Source of the DNA: Streptococcus pneumoniae | GTDB taxonomy: Bacteria; Bacillota; Bacilli; Lactobacillales; Streptococcaceae | Length of the DNA stretch: 64,000 nucleotides | Assembly (NCBI RefSeq): GCF_001096185.1 | Contig: NZ_CRPU01000009.1 | Span: forward strand, 1 to 64,000 | Direction: 5' to 3' | Part shown: positions 44,786 to 54,051 of the stretch, piece after piece | How the letters are laid out: every line of letters begins with the position of its first letter | How positions within the stretch are numbered: position 1 is the first letter of the stretch | Notes under the pieces: model-generated | The model's database searches: none | What the model was told of the DNA's origin: nothing | The model's input: the letters and a program-made list of their open reading frames with translations, nothing else | Program-made: the position numbers and the translations under genes

Positions 44786-44893
44786 TATACTCTTCGAAAA
44801 TCAAATTCAAACCACGTCAGCTTCACCTTGCCGTACTCAAGTACAGCCTGCGGCTAGCTTCCTAGTTTGCTCTTTGATTTTCATTGAGTATTA
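44786..44893 (+). repeat. BOX element (boxA-boxC, no boxB) between purF and purM
   Basis: TATACTCTTCGAAAATC start, CACCTTGCCGTACTC, then GCGGCTAGCTTCCTAG and CTTTGATTTTCATTGAGTAT. It lies inside the pur operon leader of purM. Confidence 0.9.
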
Positions 44894-44959
44894 GATAAAA
44901 TAATTGTTTATCTAAAAATACGTCGCAGTCTTTCCCAAAAAAAGAAAAGGAAAAATAAA

Positions 44960-45982
44960 ATGGCAAATAAAAATGCGTACGCTCAATCTGGTGTGGATGT
45001 TGAAGCGGGTTATGAAGTTGTTGAACGGATCAAAAAGCACGTGGCTCGTACGGAGCGTGCAGGTGTCATGGGAGCTCTTGGTGGCTTTGGTGGTATGTTT
45101 GACCTTTCAAAGACTGGGGTTAAAGAGCCTGTCTTGATTTCAGGAACTGACGGTGTCGGAACCAAGCTCATGTTGGCTATCAAGTACGACAAGCATGACA
45201 CGATTGGGCAGGACTGTGTAGCCATGTGTGTCAATGACATTATCGCTGTGGGTGCGGAGCCCCTCTATTTCCTTGACTACGTAGCGACAGGGAAGAATGA
45301 ACCAGCTAAGCTAGAACAAGTTGTCGCTGGTGTGGCAGAAGGTTGTGTGCAGGCAGGCGCTGCCCTCATTGGTGGGGAAACGGCTGAAATGCCTGGCATG
45401 TACGGCGAAGATGACTATGATTTGGCTGGTTTTGCGGTCGGTGTGGCCGAAAAATCTCAAATCATTGACGGTTCAAAAGTGGCAGAGGGAGATGTTCTTC
45501 TCGGACTTGCTTCAAGTGGGATTCATTCCAATGGGTACTCTCTCGTCCGTCGTGTCTTTGAGGATTACACAGGTGAGGAAATCTTGCCAGAATTGGAAGG
45601 CAAGCAACTCAAGGAAGTTCTTCTTGAGCCGACTCGTATCTATGTCAAGGCTGTTTTGCCACTCATCAAGGAAGAGTTGGTCAACGGCATTGCCCACATC
45701 ACTGGTGGTGGCTTTATCGAAAATGTCCCTCGTATGTTTGCAGCTGACTTGGCTGCTGAGATTGAAGAAGACAAGGTTCCCGTGCTTCCAATTTTCAAAG
45801 CTCTTGAGAAATACGGTCAGATCAAACACGAAGAAATGTTTGAAATCTTCAATATGGGTGTGGGGCTTATGCTAGCAGTTAGCCCTAAAAATGTAGGTCG
45901 TGTCAAGGAATTGTTGGATGAACCAGTCTATGAAATTGGTCGTATCGTCAAGAAAGAAAGCGAAAGTGTCATCATCAAATGA
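44960..45982 (+). CDS. purM: AIR synthetase
   Basis: Closes the imidazole ring: FGAM plus ATP to AIR. The 340-residue protein has the ATP-binding [14 protein letters not shown], the [18 protein letters not shown] region and [22 protein letters not shown] ribosome site. Its stop overlaps purN by four bases (ATGA). The long BOX-containing leader distinguishes it from the other, tightly packed genes. Confidence 0.95.
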   Translation: MANKNAYAQSGVDVEAGYEVVERIKKHVARTERAGVMGALGGFGGMFDLSKTGVKEPVLISGTDGVGTKLMLAIKYDKHDTIGQDCVAMCVNDIIAVGAEPLYFLDYVATGKNEPAKLEQVVAGVAEGCVQAGAALIGGETAEMPGMYGEDDYDLAGFAVGVAEKSQIIDGSKVAEGDVLLGLASSGIHSNGYSLVRRVFEDYTGEEILPELEGKQLKEVLLEPTRIYVKAVLPLIKEELVNGIAHITGGGFIENVPRMFAADLAAEIEEDKVPVLPIFKALEKYGQIKHEEMFEIFNMGVGLMLAVSPKNVGRVKELLDEPVYEIGRIVKKESESVIIK

Positions 45983-46524
45983 AAAAAATAGCGGTTTTTG
46001 CCTCTGGTAATGGCTCAAATTTTCAGGTGATAGCGGAACAATTTCCAGTGGAGTTTGTTTTTTCAGACCATCGTGACGCCTATGTGCTCGAGCGTGCAGA
46101 CAAGCTCGGCGTTTTGTCCTATGCTTTTGAACTCAAGGAGTTTGAGAGCAAGGCAGACTACGAAGCAGCCCTTGTCGAGCTTTTGGAAGAACACCAGATT
46201 GACTTGGTTTGTCTAGCAGGCTACATGAAAATTGTTGGGCCGACTTTATTAGCAGCTTATGAGGGCCGAATTGTCAACATTCATCCAGCCTACTTGCCAG
46301 AATTTCCAGGAGCTCATGGGATTGAAGATGCTTGGAATGCTGGTGTGGGTCAGTCTGGTGTGACCATTCACTGGGTGGATTCGGGTGTGGACACAGGCCA
46401 GGTCATCAAACAGGTTCGTGTGCCACGCTTAGCCGATGATACGATTGAAAGCTTTGAAACTCGCATTCATGAGGCAGAGTACAAGCTCTATCCGGAAGTA
46501 GTGAAGGTTCTATTTACAGATTGA
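45979..46524 (+). CDS. purN: GAR formyltransferase
   Basis: Transfers formyl from 10-formyl-tetrahydrofolate to GAR. The 181-residue protein has the N-terminal [22 protein letters not shown], and the catalytic core [20 protein letters not shown] (Asn-His) plus [13 protein letters not shown] (Asp). Translation is coupled to purM by an ATGA overlap. Confidence 0.94.
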   Translation: MKKIAVFASGNGSNFQVIAEQFPVEFVFSDHRDAYVLERADKLGVLSYAFELKEFESKADYEAALVELLEEHQIDLVCLAGYMKIVGPTLLAAYEGRIVNIHPAYLPEFPGAHGIEDAWNAGVGQSGVTIHWVDSGVDTGQVIKQVRVPRLADDTIESFETRIHEAEYKLYPEVVKVLFTD

Positions 46525-46607
46525 CTTTTTGATGATTCATATGGTATCTTTGATTTAAAATTGGAGTCAGTGCTTGTTGAAGACGGCTTCAAACGGAGGT
46601 ATTTGTG

Positions 46608-47117
46608 ATGTTAGAATCTAAAAAAACAACTCGATATGTATTTTATGTCTATCTGATGTTATTAACTTGGGGAATCTTATTTAAGTTTGAAACAAATCCT
46701 GAATTTATAGCATTTTTCTTAGCTCCAAGGTACATCAATTGGATTCCATTTTCAGAACCACTAATAGTAGATGGAAAAATTGTTTTTGCTGAAATGTTAT
46801 TTAATCTGATTTCCTTTATTCCATTAGGTGTTTGTTTCCCTCTGATAAAAACTAGTTTATCTAGTTTAAGAATAGTCGGGACAGGTTTCTTGATTAGTTT
46901 ATTGTTTGAGTGCTTACAGTATATTTTAGCAATAGGTATAACAGATATAACGGATTTGGCTTTAAATACGCTAGGTGTTTGTGTAGGCTTATTGATTTAT
47001 CAAATTTTTATAAGAGTGTTCAAATCACAGACTAGAAAATGGGTCAATATCTTAGGTATGCTTAGCCTTGGTTTTGCTTATCTTGTTTTACTGTTACTGC
47101 ATTTAATTGGTGTTTAA
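46608..47117 (+). CDS. VanZ-family membrane protein
   Basis: A 169-residue membrane protein with about four to five hydrophobic segments and the VanZ-like signature NWIPFSEP followed by FNLISFIPLGV and LLFECLQYIL. VanZ in enterococci gives low teicoplanin resistance; the role of streptococcal members in the pur operon is unknown. The start is ATG 46608 behind CGGAGGTATTTGTG. It sits between purN and purH with moderate spacing, so it is very likely transcribed with them. Confidence 0.82.
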   Translation: MLESKKTTRYVFYVYLMLLTWGILFKFETNPEFIAFFLAPRYINWIPFSEPLIVDGKIVFAEMLFNLISFIPLGVCFPLIKTSLSSLRIVGTGFLISLLFECLQYILAIGITDITDLALNTLGVCVGLLIYQIFIRVFKSQTRKWVNILGMLSLGFAYLVLLLLHLIGV

Positions 47118-47141
47118 CTAATGATTAAAAAGGAGAATATA

Positions 47142-48689
47142 ATGACTAAACGCGCCTTAATCAGCGTCTCAGACAAAGCGGGCATTGTTGAATTTGCCCA
47201 AGAACTTAAAAAACTTGGTTGGGATATTATCTCGACAGGTGGGACAAAGGTTGCCCTTGACAATGCTGGGGTGGAGACCATTGCGATCGATGATGTGACG
47301 GGCTTCCCAGAGATGATGGATGGCCGTGTTAAGACCCTTCATCCAAATATCCACGGTGGGCTCCTCGCTCGGCGCGACTTGGATAGTCACCTGGGAGCAG
47401 CTAAAGATAATAACATCGAACTTATTGACCTTGTAGTGGTCAATCTCTATCCCTTTAAAGAAACGATTCTCAAACCAGACGTAACTTACGCTGATGCAGT
47501 TGAAAACATCGATATCGGTGGGCCATCTATGCTTCGCTCGGCAGCGAAGAATCATGCCAGCGTTACAGTTGTGGTAGACCCAGAGGATTATGCTGTAGTT
47601 CTTGACGAATTGTCATCCAACGGCGAAACCTCTTATGAAACTCGCCAACGTTTGGCAGCCAAGGTTTTCCGTCACACAGCAGCTTATGATGCCTTGATTG
47701 CAGAGTATTTTACAACTCAAGTGGGTGAAAGTAAGCCTGAAAAGTTGACTTTGACCTATGATCTCAAACAGGCTATGCGTTACGGTGAAAATCCTCAACA
47801 AGATGCAGACTTTTACCAAAAAGCCTTGCCAACAGATTACTCCATTGCTTCAGCCAAACAGCTTAACGGTAAGGAATTGTCCTTCAACAATATCCGTGAC
47901 GCTGATGCGGCCATTCGTATTATCCGTGACTTCAAAGACCGTCCAACCGTTGTGGCTCTCAAACACATGAACCCATGTGGAATCGGTCAGGCTGATGACA
48001 TCGAGACTGCTTGGGACTACGCTTATGAGTCTGACCCAGTGTCTATCTTTGGTGGAATTATCGTTCTCAACCGTGAGGTGGATGCTGCGACAGCTGAGAA
48101 GATGCATGGTGTTTTCCTTGAAATCATCATTGCACCATGCTATACGGATGAAGCGCTAGCCATTTTGACTAACAAAAAGAAAAACTTGCGTATCCTTGCC
48201 TTGCCATTCGATGCTCAAGATGCCAGTGAAGTGGAAGCAGAATACACAGGTGTAGTTGGTGGTCTCCTTGTGCAAAATCAAGACGTAGTCAAAGAAAGCC
48301 CAGCTGACTGGCAAGTGGTGACCAAACGCCAGCCAACCGAGACAGAGGCGACTGCTCTTGAGTTCGCTTGGAAGGCTATCAAGTATGTAAAATCAAACGG
48401 TATCATCGTAACCAACGACCACATGACACTTGGTGTTGGTCCAGGTCAAACTAACCGTGTTGCCTCTGTTCGTATCGCTATTGACCAAGCTAAAGACCGC
48501 CTTGACGGTGCTGTACTTGCTTCGGATGCCTTCTTCCCATTTGCGGATAATGTGGAAGAAATCGCCAAAGCAGGGATCAGGGCCATCATCCAGCCGGGTG
48601 GATCCGTCCGTGACCAAGAATCCATCGAAGCTGCTGACAAATATGGCTTGACAATGGTCTTTACAGGTGTGAGACATTTTAGACATTAA
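47142..48689 (+). CDS. purH: AICAR transformylase/IMP cyclohydrolase
   Basis: The bifunctional last two steps to IMP. The 515-residue protein has an N-terminal IMP cyclohydrolase ([33 protein letters not shown]). The C-terminal transformylase includes KYGENPQQ-like sequence ([14 protein letters not shown]), KHMNPCGIG and the terminal [10 protein letters not shown] and FTGVRHFRH. The start is ATG 47142 (MTKRALISV) behind AAAGGAG; the frame is open from 47121. A terminator follows, ending this part of the cluster. Confidence 0.95.
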   Translation: MTKRALISVSDKAGIVEFAQELKKLGWDIISTGGTKVALDNAGVETIAIDDVTGFPEMMDGRVKTLHPNIHGGLLARRDLDSHLGAAKDNNIELIDLVVVNLYPFKETILKPDVTYADAVENIDIGGPSMLRSAAKNHASVTVVVDPEDYAVVLDELSSNGETSYETRQRLAAKVFRHTAAYDALIAEYFTTQVGESKPEKLTLTYDLKQAMRYGENPQQDADFYQKALPTDYSIASAKQLNGKELSFNNIRDADAAIRIIRDFKDRPTVVALKHMNPCGIGQADDIETAWDYAYESDPVSIFGGIIVLNREVDAATAEKMHGVFLEIIIAPCYTDEALAILTNKKKNLRILALPFDAQDASEVEAEYTGVVGGLLVQNQDVVKESPADWQVVTKRQPTETEATALEFAWKAIKYVKSNGIIVTNDHMTLGVGPGQTNRVASVRIAIDQAKDRLDGAVLASDAFFPFADNVEEIAKAGIRAIIQPGGSVRDQESIEAADKYGLTMVFTGVRHFRH

Positions 48690-48696
48690 GAACGTT

Positions 48697-48727
48697 AAAG
48701 GGAAGAAAACAGTTTCTTTCCTTTTTT
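48697..48727 (+). terminator. Terminator of purH
   Basis: AAAGGGAAGAAA-ACAG-TTTCTTTCCTTTTTT hairpin. Confidence 0.85.
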
Positions 48728-48810
48728 GCGTAAAAATGCGGAGTGAAACAAGATTAAAACGAACATTTGTGATATAATGTTAGTAAATAATTCGTAAAAG
48801 AGGTTGTGAG

Positions 48811-50073
48811 ATGAAGCTGTTAGTTGTCGGATCGGGTGGTCGTGAACATGCTATTGCTAAGAAGTTGCTTGAATCAAAAGATGTTGAAAAAGTCTTTGTA
48901 GCTCCTGGGAATGACGGGATGACTCTGGATGGTCTGGAATTGGTAAATATCTCTATTTCCGAACATTCTAAATTGATTGACTTCGCAAAAGCTAACGATA
49001 TTGCTTGGACCTTCATTGGTCCAGATGATGCCCTTGCGGCTGGTATCGTGGATGATTTCAATGCAGCTGGTCTCAAAGCCTTTGGTCCGACCAGATTGGC
49101 AGCGGAGCTGGAATGGTCCAAGGATTTTGCCAAGGAAATCATGGTCAAATACGGCGTTTCGACAGCAGCCTATGGCACATTTTCCGACTTTGAGGAAGCC
49201 AAGGCCTATATCGAAAAGCAGGGAGCTCCTATCGTAGTTAAAGCGGATGGCTTGGCGCTTGGGAAGGGCGTCGTCGTTGCTGAGACGGTTGAGCAAGCGG
49301 TCGAAGCAGCTCACGAGATGCTTTTGGACAATAAATTTGGTGACTCAGGTGCGCGTGTGGTCATCGAGGAATTCCTCGACGGTGAGGAATTCTCTCTCTT
49401 TGCCTTTGTCAATGGGGACAAGTTCTACATTATGCCAACGGCTCAGGACCACAAACGTGCCTATGATGGCGACAAGGGCCCTAACACGGGCGGTATGGGT
49501 GCCTATGCGCCAGTTCCTCACTTGCCAGAGAGTGTAGTTGCCACAGCGGTTGAGACTATTGTCAAACCAGTCCTAGAAGGGATGATTAAAGAAGGGCGCC
49601 CCTATCTTGGTGTCCTTTACGCAGGGCTTATCCTGACAGCAGATGGACCTAAAGTTATCGAATTCAATGCTCGTTTCGGAGATCCAGAAACGCAAATTAT
49701 CCTGCCTCGTTTAACATCTGACCTTGCACAAAATATTACGGATATTCTGGATGGCAAGGAGCCAACCATTACCTGGACAGACAAGGGTGTGACTCTGGGT
49801 GTGGTTGTCGCATCCAAGGGCTACCCACTAGATTATGAAAAGGGTGTTGAATTGCCAGCAAAAACTAATGGCGAAATCATCACCTACTATGCAGGTGCTA
49901 AGTTTGCTGAAAATAGCAGAGCACTGCTGTCAAACGGTGGACGGGTCTATATGCTCGTCACCACAGCAGATACTGTCAAAGAAACTCAAGACACCATCTA
50001 CCAAGAACTCGCCCAACAAAAAACAGAAGGCCTCTTTTACCGAACGGATATCGGAAGCAAGGCAATTAGATAA
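48811..50073 (+). CDS. purD: GAR synthetase
   Basis: Joins glycine to phosphoribosylamine. The 420-residue ATP-grasp enzyme has the N-terminal VVGSGGREHAIAKK, GPDDALAAGI, the ATP-grasp VVKADGLALGKGV and the metal site VIEFNARFGDPETQ. A separate promoter is likely: TATAAT at 48773-48778. A sequence TAAAACGAACATT upstream (48755-48767) weakly resembles a PurR PurBox (two mismatches). A structured RNA follows the gene. Confidence 0.94.
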   Translation: MKLLVVGSGGREHAIAKKLLESKDVEKVFVAPGNDGMTLDGLELVNISISEHSKLIDFAKANDIAWTFIGPDDALAAGIVDDFNAAGLKAFGPTRLAAELEWSKDFAKEIMVKYGVSTAAYGTFSDFEEAKAYIEKQGAPIVVKADGLALGKGVVVAETVEQAVEAAHEMLLDNKFGDSGARVVIEEFLDGEEFSLFAFVNGDKFYIMPTAQDHKRAYDGDKGPNTGGMGAYAPVPHLPESVVATAVETIVKPVLEGMIKEGRPYLGVLYAGLILTADGPKVIEFNARFGDPETQIILPRLTSDLAQNITDILDGKEPTITWTDKGVTLGVVVASKGYPLDYEKGVELPAKTNGEIITYYAGAKFAENSRALLSNGGRVYMLVTTADTVKETQDTIYQELAQQKTEGLFYRTDIGSKAIR

Positions 50074-50153
50074 AGATATAAAAGAATAACGCGACGTAGT
50101 CGTCAAACACGCTAATGGTCGCATAACTTGCGAGCGTTAGCGAGCTAATATAG

Positions 50154-50291
50154 AACAATCACCGCCGTTGTGAAAGAACGATTGAATGATAATCCAATCG
50201 TTCAGGGAAATTGGAAGACCTTGGGCTTCCAATTTAGGCATGAGACACCTTTGGTGGCTGCTGCCGTCCCTCACAACCTAAGGTGATTGTT
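50154..50291 (+). ncRNA. Structured RNA between purD and purE, family unknown
   Basis: A 138-nt region closed by a perfect 10-bp helix, AACAATCACC (50154-50163) with GGTGATTGTT (50282-50291). Inside are a 9-bp hairpin GAACGATTG/CAATCGTTC (50176-50203) and a 10-bp hairpin AAATTGGAAG/CTTCCAATTT (50208-50235). A third, weaker arm follows with TGAG/CTCA and GGC/GCC (50241-50273). This multi-branch fold is too regular for chance. The loop GGTGGCTGCTGCCGTCCC may be a conserved core. It lies upstream of purE, so it is either a cis-regulator or a processed small RNA. Confidence 0.6.
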
Positions 50292-50315
50292 GAAAAAGAG
50301 GAAAAAGGAGAAGAA

Positions 50316-50804
50316 ATGAAACCAGTAATTTCCATCATCATGGGCTCAAAATCAGACTGGGCAACCATGCAAAAAACTGCCGAACTCCTAGACCGCTTCG
50401 GTATAGCATATGAAAAGAAAGTTGTCTCTGCCCACCGTACGCCAGACCTCATGTTCAGACATGCGGAGGAAGCACGTAGTCGTGGTATCAAGGTTATCAT
50501 CGCAGGTGCTGGAGGTGCAGCCCATTTGCCAGGCATGGTCGCAGCTAAAACAACCCTTCCAGTCATTGGGGTGCCCGTCAAATCACGTGCCCTTAGTGGC
50601 GTGGACTCGCTCTACTCTATCGTTCAGATGCCGGGTGGGGTGCCTGTTGCGACAATGGCTATCGGTGAAGCTGGTGCGACAAATGCGGCTCTCTTCGGCC
50701 TCCGTCTTCTTTCAGTAGAGGATCAGGCTATCGCGACAGCTTTGGCAGATTTCGCAGAAGAACAAGGAAAAATCGCAGAGGAGTCGACAAATGAGCTCAT
50801 CTAA
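50316..50804 (+). CDS. purE: N5-CAIR mutase, catalytic subunit PurE
   Basis: Rearranges N5-CAIR to CAIR. The 162-residue class I PurE has [14 protein letters not shown] at the N-terminus, the His-containing VSAHRTPD and the [11 protein letters not shown] loop. The start is ATG 50316 behind AAAGGAGAAGAA. It overlaps purK by 14 bases, so the pair are made together, as fits their consecutive reactions. Confidence 0.95.
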   Translation: MKPVISIIMGSKSDWATMQKTAELLDRFGIAYEKKVVSAHRTPDLMFRHAEEARSRGIKVIIAGAGGAAHLPGMVAAKTTLPVIGVPVKSRALSGVDSLYSIVQMPGGVPVATMAIGEAGATNAALFGLRLLSVEDQAIATALADFAEEQGKIAEESTNELI

Positions 50805-51882
50805 AACAATAGGAATTATCGGTGGTGGCCAGCTGGGTCAAATGATGGCTATTTCTGCTATCTACATGGGGCACAAGGTTATCGCGCTGGATCCTGCGGC
50901 TGATTGCCCTGCCTCTCGCGTGGCGGAAATCATTGTGGCACCTTATAACGATGTGGACGCCCTCCGTCAGTTGGCTGAGCGATGCGATGTCCTTACCTAT
51001 GAATTTGAAAATGTCGATGCTGACGGTCTGGATGCTGTCATTAAGGAGGGACAACTTCCTCAAGGGACAGACCTACTTCGCATTTCCCAAAATCGTATTT
51101 TTGAAAAGGACTTCCTATCAAACAAGGCTCAAGTCACTGTAGCACCCTACAAGGTTGTGACTTCTAGCCAAGACTTGGCGGAGATTGACCTGTCCCAAAA
51201 CTATGTCCTCAAGACTGCAACAGGTGGCTACGATGGGCATGGACAAAAGGTCATTCGCTCAGAAGCAGACTTGGAAGAAGCCTATGCGCTAGCTGACTCA
51301 GCAGCCTGCGTTTTAGAGGAATTCGTCAACTTTGACCTTGAAATTTCTGTCATCGTGTCAGGAAATGGTAAGGAAGTGACAGTTTTCCCAGTTCAGGAAA
51401 ATATCCACCGCAACAACATCCTTTCAAAAACTATTGTGCCTGCTCGCATTTCTGAAAGTTTAGCTGAGAAAGCCAAAGCTATGGCAGTGAGAATCGCTGA
51501 GCAGCTGAACTTGTCTGGAACTCTTTGCGTGGAGATGTTTGCGACAGCTGATGATATCATTGTTAACGAGATTGCACCGCGTCCACATAACTCTGGGCAC
51601 TATTCAATCGAAGCCTGCGACTTCTCCCAGTTTGACACTCATATTCTGGGAGCTCTGGGAGCACCATTGCCAGCTATCAAACTGCATGCGCCAGCCGTTA
51701 TGCTTAATGTACTCGGCCAACACGTCGAGGCTGCTGAAAAATATGTCACAGAAAATCCAAGCGCCCACCTCCACATGTATGGTAAAATAGAGGCGAAGCA
51801 CAACCGCAAGATGGGGCATGTGACTTTGTTTAGTGATGTTCCAGATAGTGTGGCTGAGTTTGGGAAAGGGATAGATTTTTAG
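50791..51882 (+). CDS. purK: N5-CAIR synthetase
   Basis: The ATP-grasp enzyme that carboxylates AIR with bicarbonate. The 363-residue protein has [13 protein letters not shown], the ATP-grasp [27 protein letters not shown] and [13 protein letters not shown]. It overlaps purE. The bicarbonate substrate links it loosely to the carbonic anhydrase upstream at 7.6 kb. A small unknown gene follows nine bases later. Confidence 0.94.
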   Translation: MSSSKTIGIIGGGQLGQMMAISAIYMGHKVIALDPAADCPASRVAEIIVAPYNDVDALRQLAERCDVLTYEFENVDADGLDAVIKEGQLPQGTDLLRISQNRIFEKDFLSNKAQVTVAPYKVVTSSQDLAEIDLSQNYVLKTATGGYDGHGQKVIRSEADLEEAYALADSAACVLEEFVNFDLEISVIVSGNGKEVTVFPVQENIHRNNILSKTIVPARISESLAEKAKAMAVRIAEQLNLSGTLCVEMFATADDIIVNEIAPRPHNSGHYSIEACDFSQFDTHILGALGAPLPAIKLHAPAVMLNVLGQHVEAAEKYVTENPSAHLHMYGKIEAKHNRKMGHVTLFSDVPDSVAEFGKGIDF

Positions 51883-51891
51883 GAGAAACCT

Positions 51892-52122
51892 ATGATTCAA
51901 ATCATCGTTAATGCATTTATTGAAAAGGATAAGACTGGAGCAGTCGTGGAAGTCTTGTATGCTAGTGCTGATCAAGATAAGGTACAGGCTAAATATAAAG
52001 AACTAACTGTACAATACCCTGAAAACTATTTAGCCATTTATGATTTACCATTGGATACTGATCTCAATGAATTACCACATTATCCGTCTGTGTTTATTGG
52101 GAAAGAGGAGTTTGAACAGTGA
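51892..52122 (+). CDS. Small conserved-looking protein, unknown
   Basis: A 76-residue soluble acidic protein (MIQIIVNAFIEKDKTGAVV... to GKEEFEQ) with no membrane segment or motif I know. The ribosome site is TAGGAGAAA eight bases upstream, and it begins nine bases after purK, so it belongs to the end of that transcript. Composition matches the core genes rather than the AT-rich block that follows. Confidence 0.65.
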   Translation: MIQIIVNAFIEKDKTGAVVEVLYASADQDKVQAKYKELTVQYPENYLAIYDLPLDTDLNELPHYPSVFIGKEEFEQ

Positions 52123-52231
52123 ATTAAGTTTTGATTATATCTTTCTTATCTGAGGACGAATATATCTGTTATAAATATTGAAATAAGTAACATAAGAATA
52201 AATCAATTATTGAAAGTGAGTGATAATTAGA

Positions 52232-52807
52232 ATGAATGAGCTTAGTCAGTTTATTCCACAAAACATAGTGACTAAATTTAAACAATTCGAAGCTAAGATG
52301 AAAGATAATCTTCAAGAGTATGTAATGTTAAACAAAGCAATGAGGGGGTATAATCTTGAGAATACTCCTTATCCGAGTATATATTCTGGTGAGTTAATTT
52401 ATTCTAAGGCGATATTTTATTCTGGCAAGAAATCTCATTTATAGATTTTAAAAATGCAAAGCTTCACTTTATTGAAGCCATCACAATGTTTGAGAGTTAT
52501 ATTAACTATTTAGCTGAAATTAGGTTAGTCACCTTAAAATATTTTTTAAAAGGATCTATGTAAGTTGGAATTAAAAAATTATTTTAATGATAATTATAGA
52601 GAAGAAATTACATATTTTTCGAATATAATTGCTAGAAGAAATACCATAATTCACAATAATTCACTAGTTGATACAAAATTTTTAAAAGAATGTAAAAATT
52701 CAAATTATAATATAAATGAAAAAATTATTATAAGCGAAGAGTATTTATTGGCGACAACCTCCCTTCTTGTTGGTTTAGCTGGAGAAGTTACATCAATATA
52801 TTTATAA
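52232..52807 (+). pseudogene. Frameshifted HEPN-like gene
   Basis: Three frames carry pieces of one protein. Frame 1 reads MNELSQFIPQNIVTKF... to IFYSGKKSHL at 52444. Frame 2 continues from FIDFKNAKLHFIEAITM through NYLAEIRLVTLKYFLKGSM. Frame 3 resumes at LELKNYFNDNYREEITYF and ends GLAGEVTSIYL at 52807. The third part has ARRNTIIHNNSLVD, whose R-x4-H matches the HEPN ribonuclease motif. The whole would be about 190 residues and broken twice. AT content is clearly above that of the pur genes. Family assignment is tentative. Confidence 0.55.
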
Positions 52808-52900
52808 ATTTATTCCGAGAAAAACTTCGATTCTATATGATAGTACAAAAAAATTTAGAACTCTATGTAGAATAGGTAATTTGTTAAAGGTTTTATAGTT

Positions 52901-53302
52901 ATGGAAATAGAAATTATAGATTCTTCTTTATCCGGTTACTCTGAGGATGCGAAGAATAATATTAAGGAAGCGATTGAAGAGTATTCAGAAATACTCGTTG
53001 AAGAAACTGATAAGGTAGAAAAAACTCATAGGAGTAGAACATCTTCGAGCGTTAAAGAAGTAGTTGGAAGTCATGTTTTAGAGGCGAATTCTAATCTTAA
53101 AGAGAATTTTAAACAATCCAAACGAGATAAAATAATTATAGGAATACTTCAAATACTTGCATCAATATTATTGGTCGTAGTAGGATGGATGTGGGATAGT
53201 GATGCTAATAAAATTAATTTACCAATGTTTATTATTATAATAGCGATCACTTTACTTATTTTATTTGCACAGTTTTATTACACTGTGTTAAAGGAGAGAT
53301 AA
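52901..53302 (+). CDS. Two-helix membrane protein, unknown
   Basis: A 133-residue protein. An acidic, helical N-terminal part with SGYSEDAKNNIKEAIEEYSEILVEE (residues 9-33) precedes two adjacent membrane segments near the C-terminus (IIIGILQILASILLVVVGW and LPMFIIIIAITLLILFAQF). It overlaps the next gene by one base, and both are AT-rich insertions between purK and purB. The pair resembles a membrane-linked accessory or toxin-antitoxin-like module, which is inference. Confidence 0.6.
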   Translation: MEIEIIDSSLSGYSEDAKNNIKEAIEEYSEILVEETDKVEKTHRSRTSSSVKEVVGSHVLEANSNLKENFKQSKRDKIIIGILQILASILLVVVGWMWDSDANKINLPMFIIIIAITLLILFAQFYYTVLKER

Positions 53303-53976
53303 TGCTTATGAATAATAAAATATTTGATTACTTAGATGATGCGGCAGAGGAATATAAAGAATTATTATTGAAAAAACTTATGGAAGATTCTAGAGATGTA
53401 GGTGACATTACGGTAAATAACTTAGTAATTATAGATGAAAAAATAAAGGTTTCTTTACGTAATAAACTGGAGAATCGTTACAGTAGATTTCAACTATTAG
53501 GTCTATTATATGCTTTTAGTGGCTTAATGCTACTGTTAATTTCTTTTGTTTACAACTCGGATTATTTATATTCTAGAGATAGCATTTTTGTTATAACATC
53601 AATAGTATTAATATTTTTAGGAGTATATATATATTTGTTTACACTTCTTTCTAAAAATTTAAAGCTAAGAAGAAGATATAATTTGGAGAAAAGTGATGTT
53701 TCCCTTGATAGTCTTATTATTTCTCAGTATAGAAGATTAGAATATATTTTGAAAAAGTGCATTTCGAATGCTACAGAAAAATCAATACAAATAGCTTTGA
53801 TGGAACTTAAGGATAAAAAAATCATTACGGAAGAGGAATTAATTTTTCTGAGAGATTTTATAGGCCTTAGGAATCATTTTGTACATTATAGAAACGATGC
53901 AGTAGATTATTATAATAGTTTCAAGGTGATTTTTCGTGCTGAGGAAGTAATTAATAGATTAGAAAAAGAGATTTAA
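53302..53976 (+). CDS. Membrane protein with C-terminal HEPN-like motif
   Basis: A 224-residue protein. Two membrane segments lie at about 72-92 and 102-120 (LGLLYAFSGLMLLLISFVY and FVITSIVLIFLGVYIYLFTLL). The cytoplasmic C-terminal helical domain ends in EELIFLRDFIGLRNHFVHYRNDA, with R-N-H-F-V-H giving the R-x4-H motif of HEPN domains (about residue 193). Such domains act as RNases in some defence and toxin systems, but others are inactive or structural. The start is ATG 53302 after AAGGAG. No antitoxin of known family is visible beside it. Confidence 0.6.
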   Translation: MLMNNKIFDYLDDAAEEYKELLLKKLMEDSRDVGDITVNNLVIIDEKIKVSLRNKLENRYSRFQLLGLLYAFSGLMLLLISFVYNSDYLYSRDSIFVITSIVLIFLGVYIYLFTLLSKNLKLRRRYNLEKSDVSLDSLIISQYRRLEYILKKCISNATEKSIQIALMELKDKKIITEEELIFLRDFIGLRNHFVHYRNDAVDYYNSFKVIFRAEEVINRLEKEI

Positions 53977-54051
53977 ACTAGTCTTTTAATTGATTCTTTG
54001 TTATTCTTGGTAACAAATTTGAAGTAGAAAAAGAAAGGAAAAATGAACAAC

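Noticed and set aside
50154-50291. 6S RNA
   Set aside because: 6S RNA is one long hairpin with a central bubble. This region folds as several separate helices on a closing stem.
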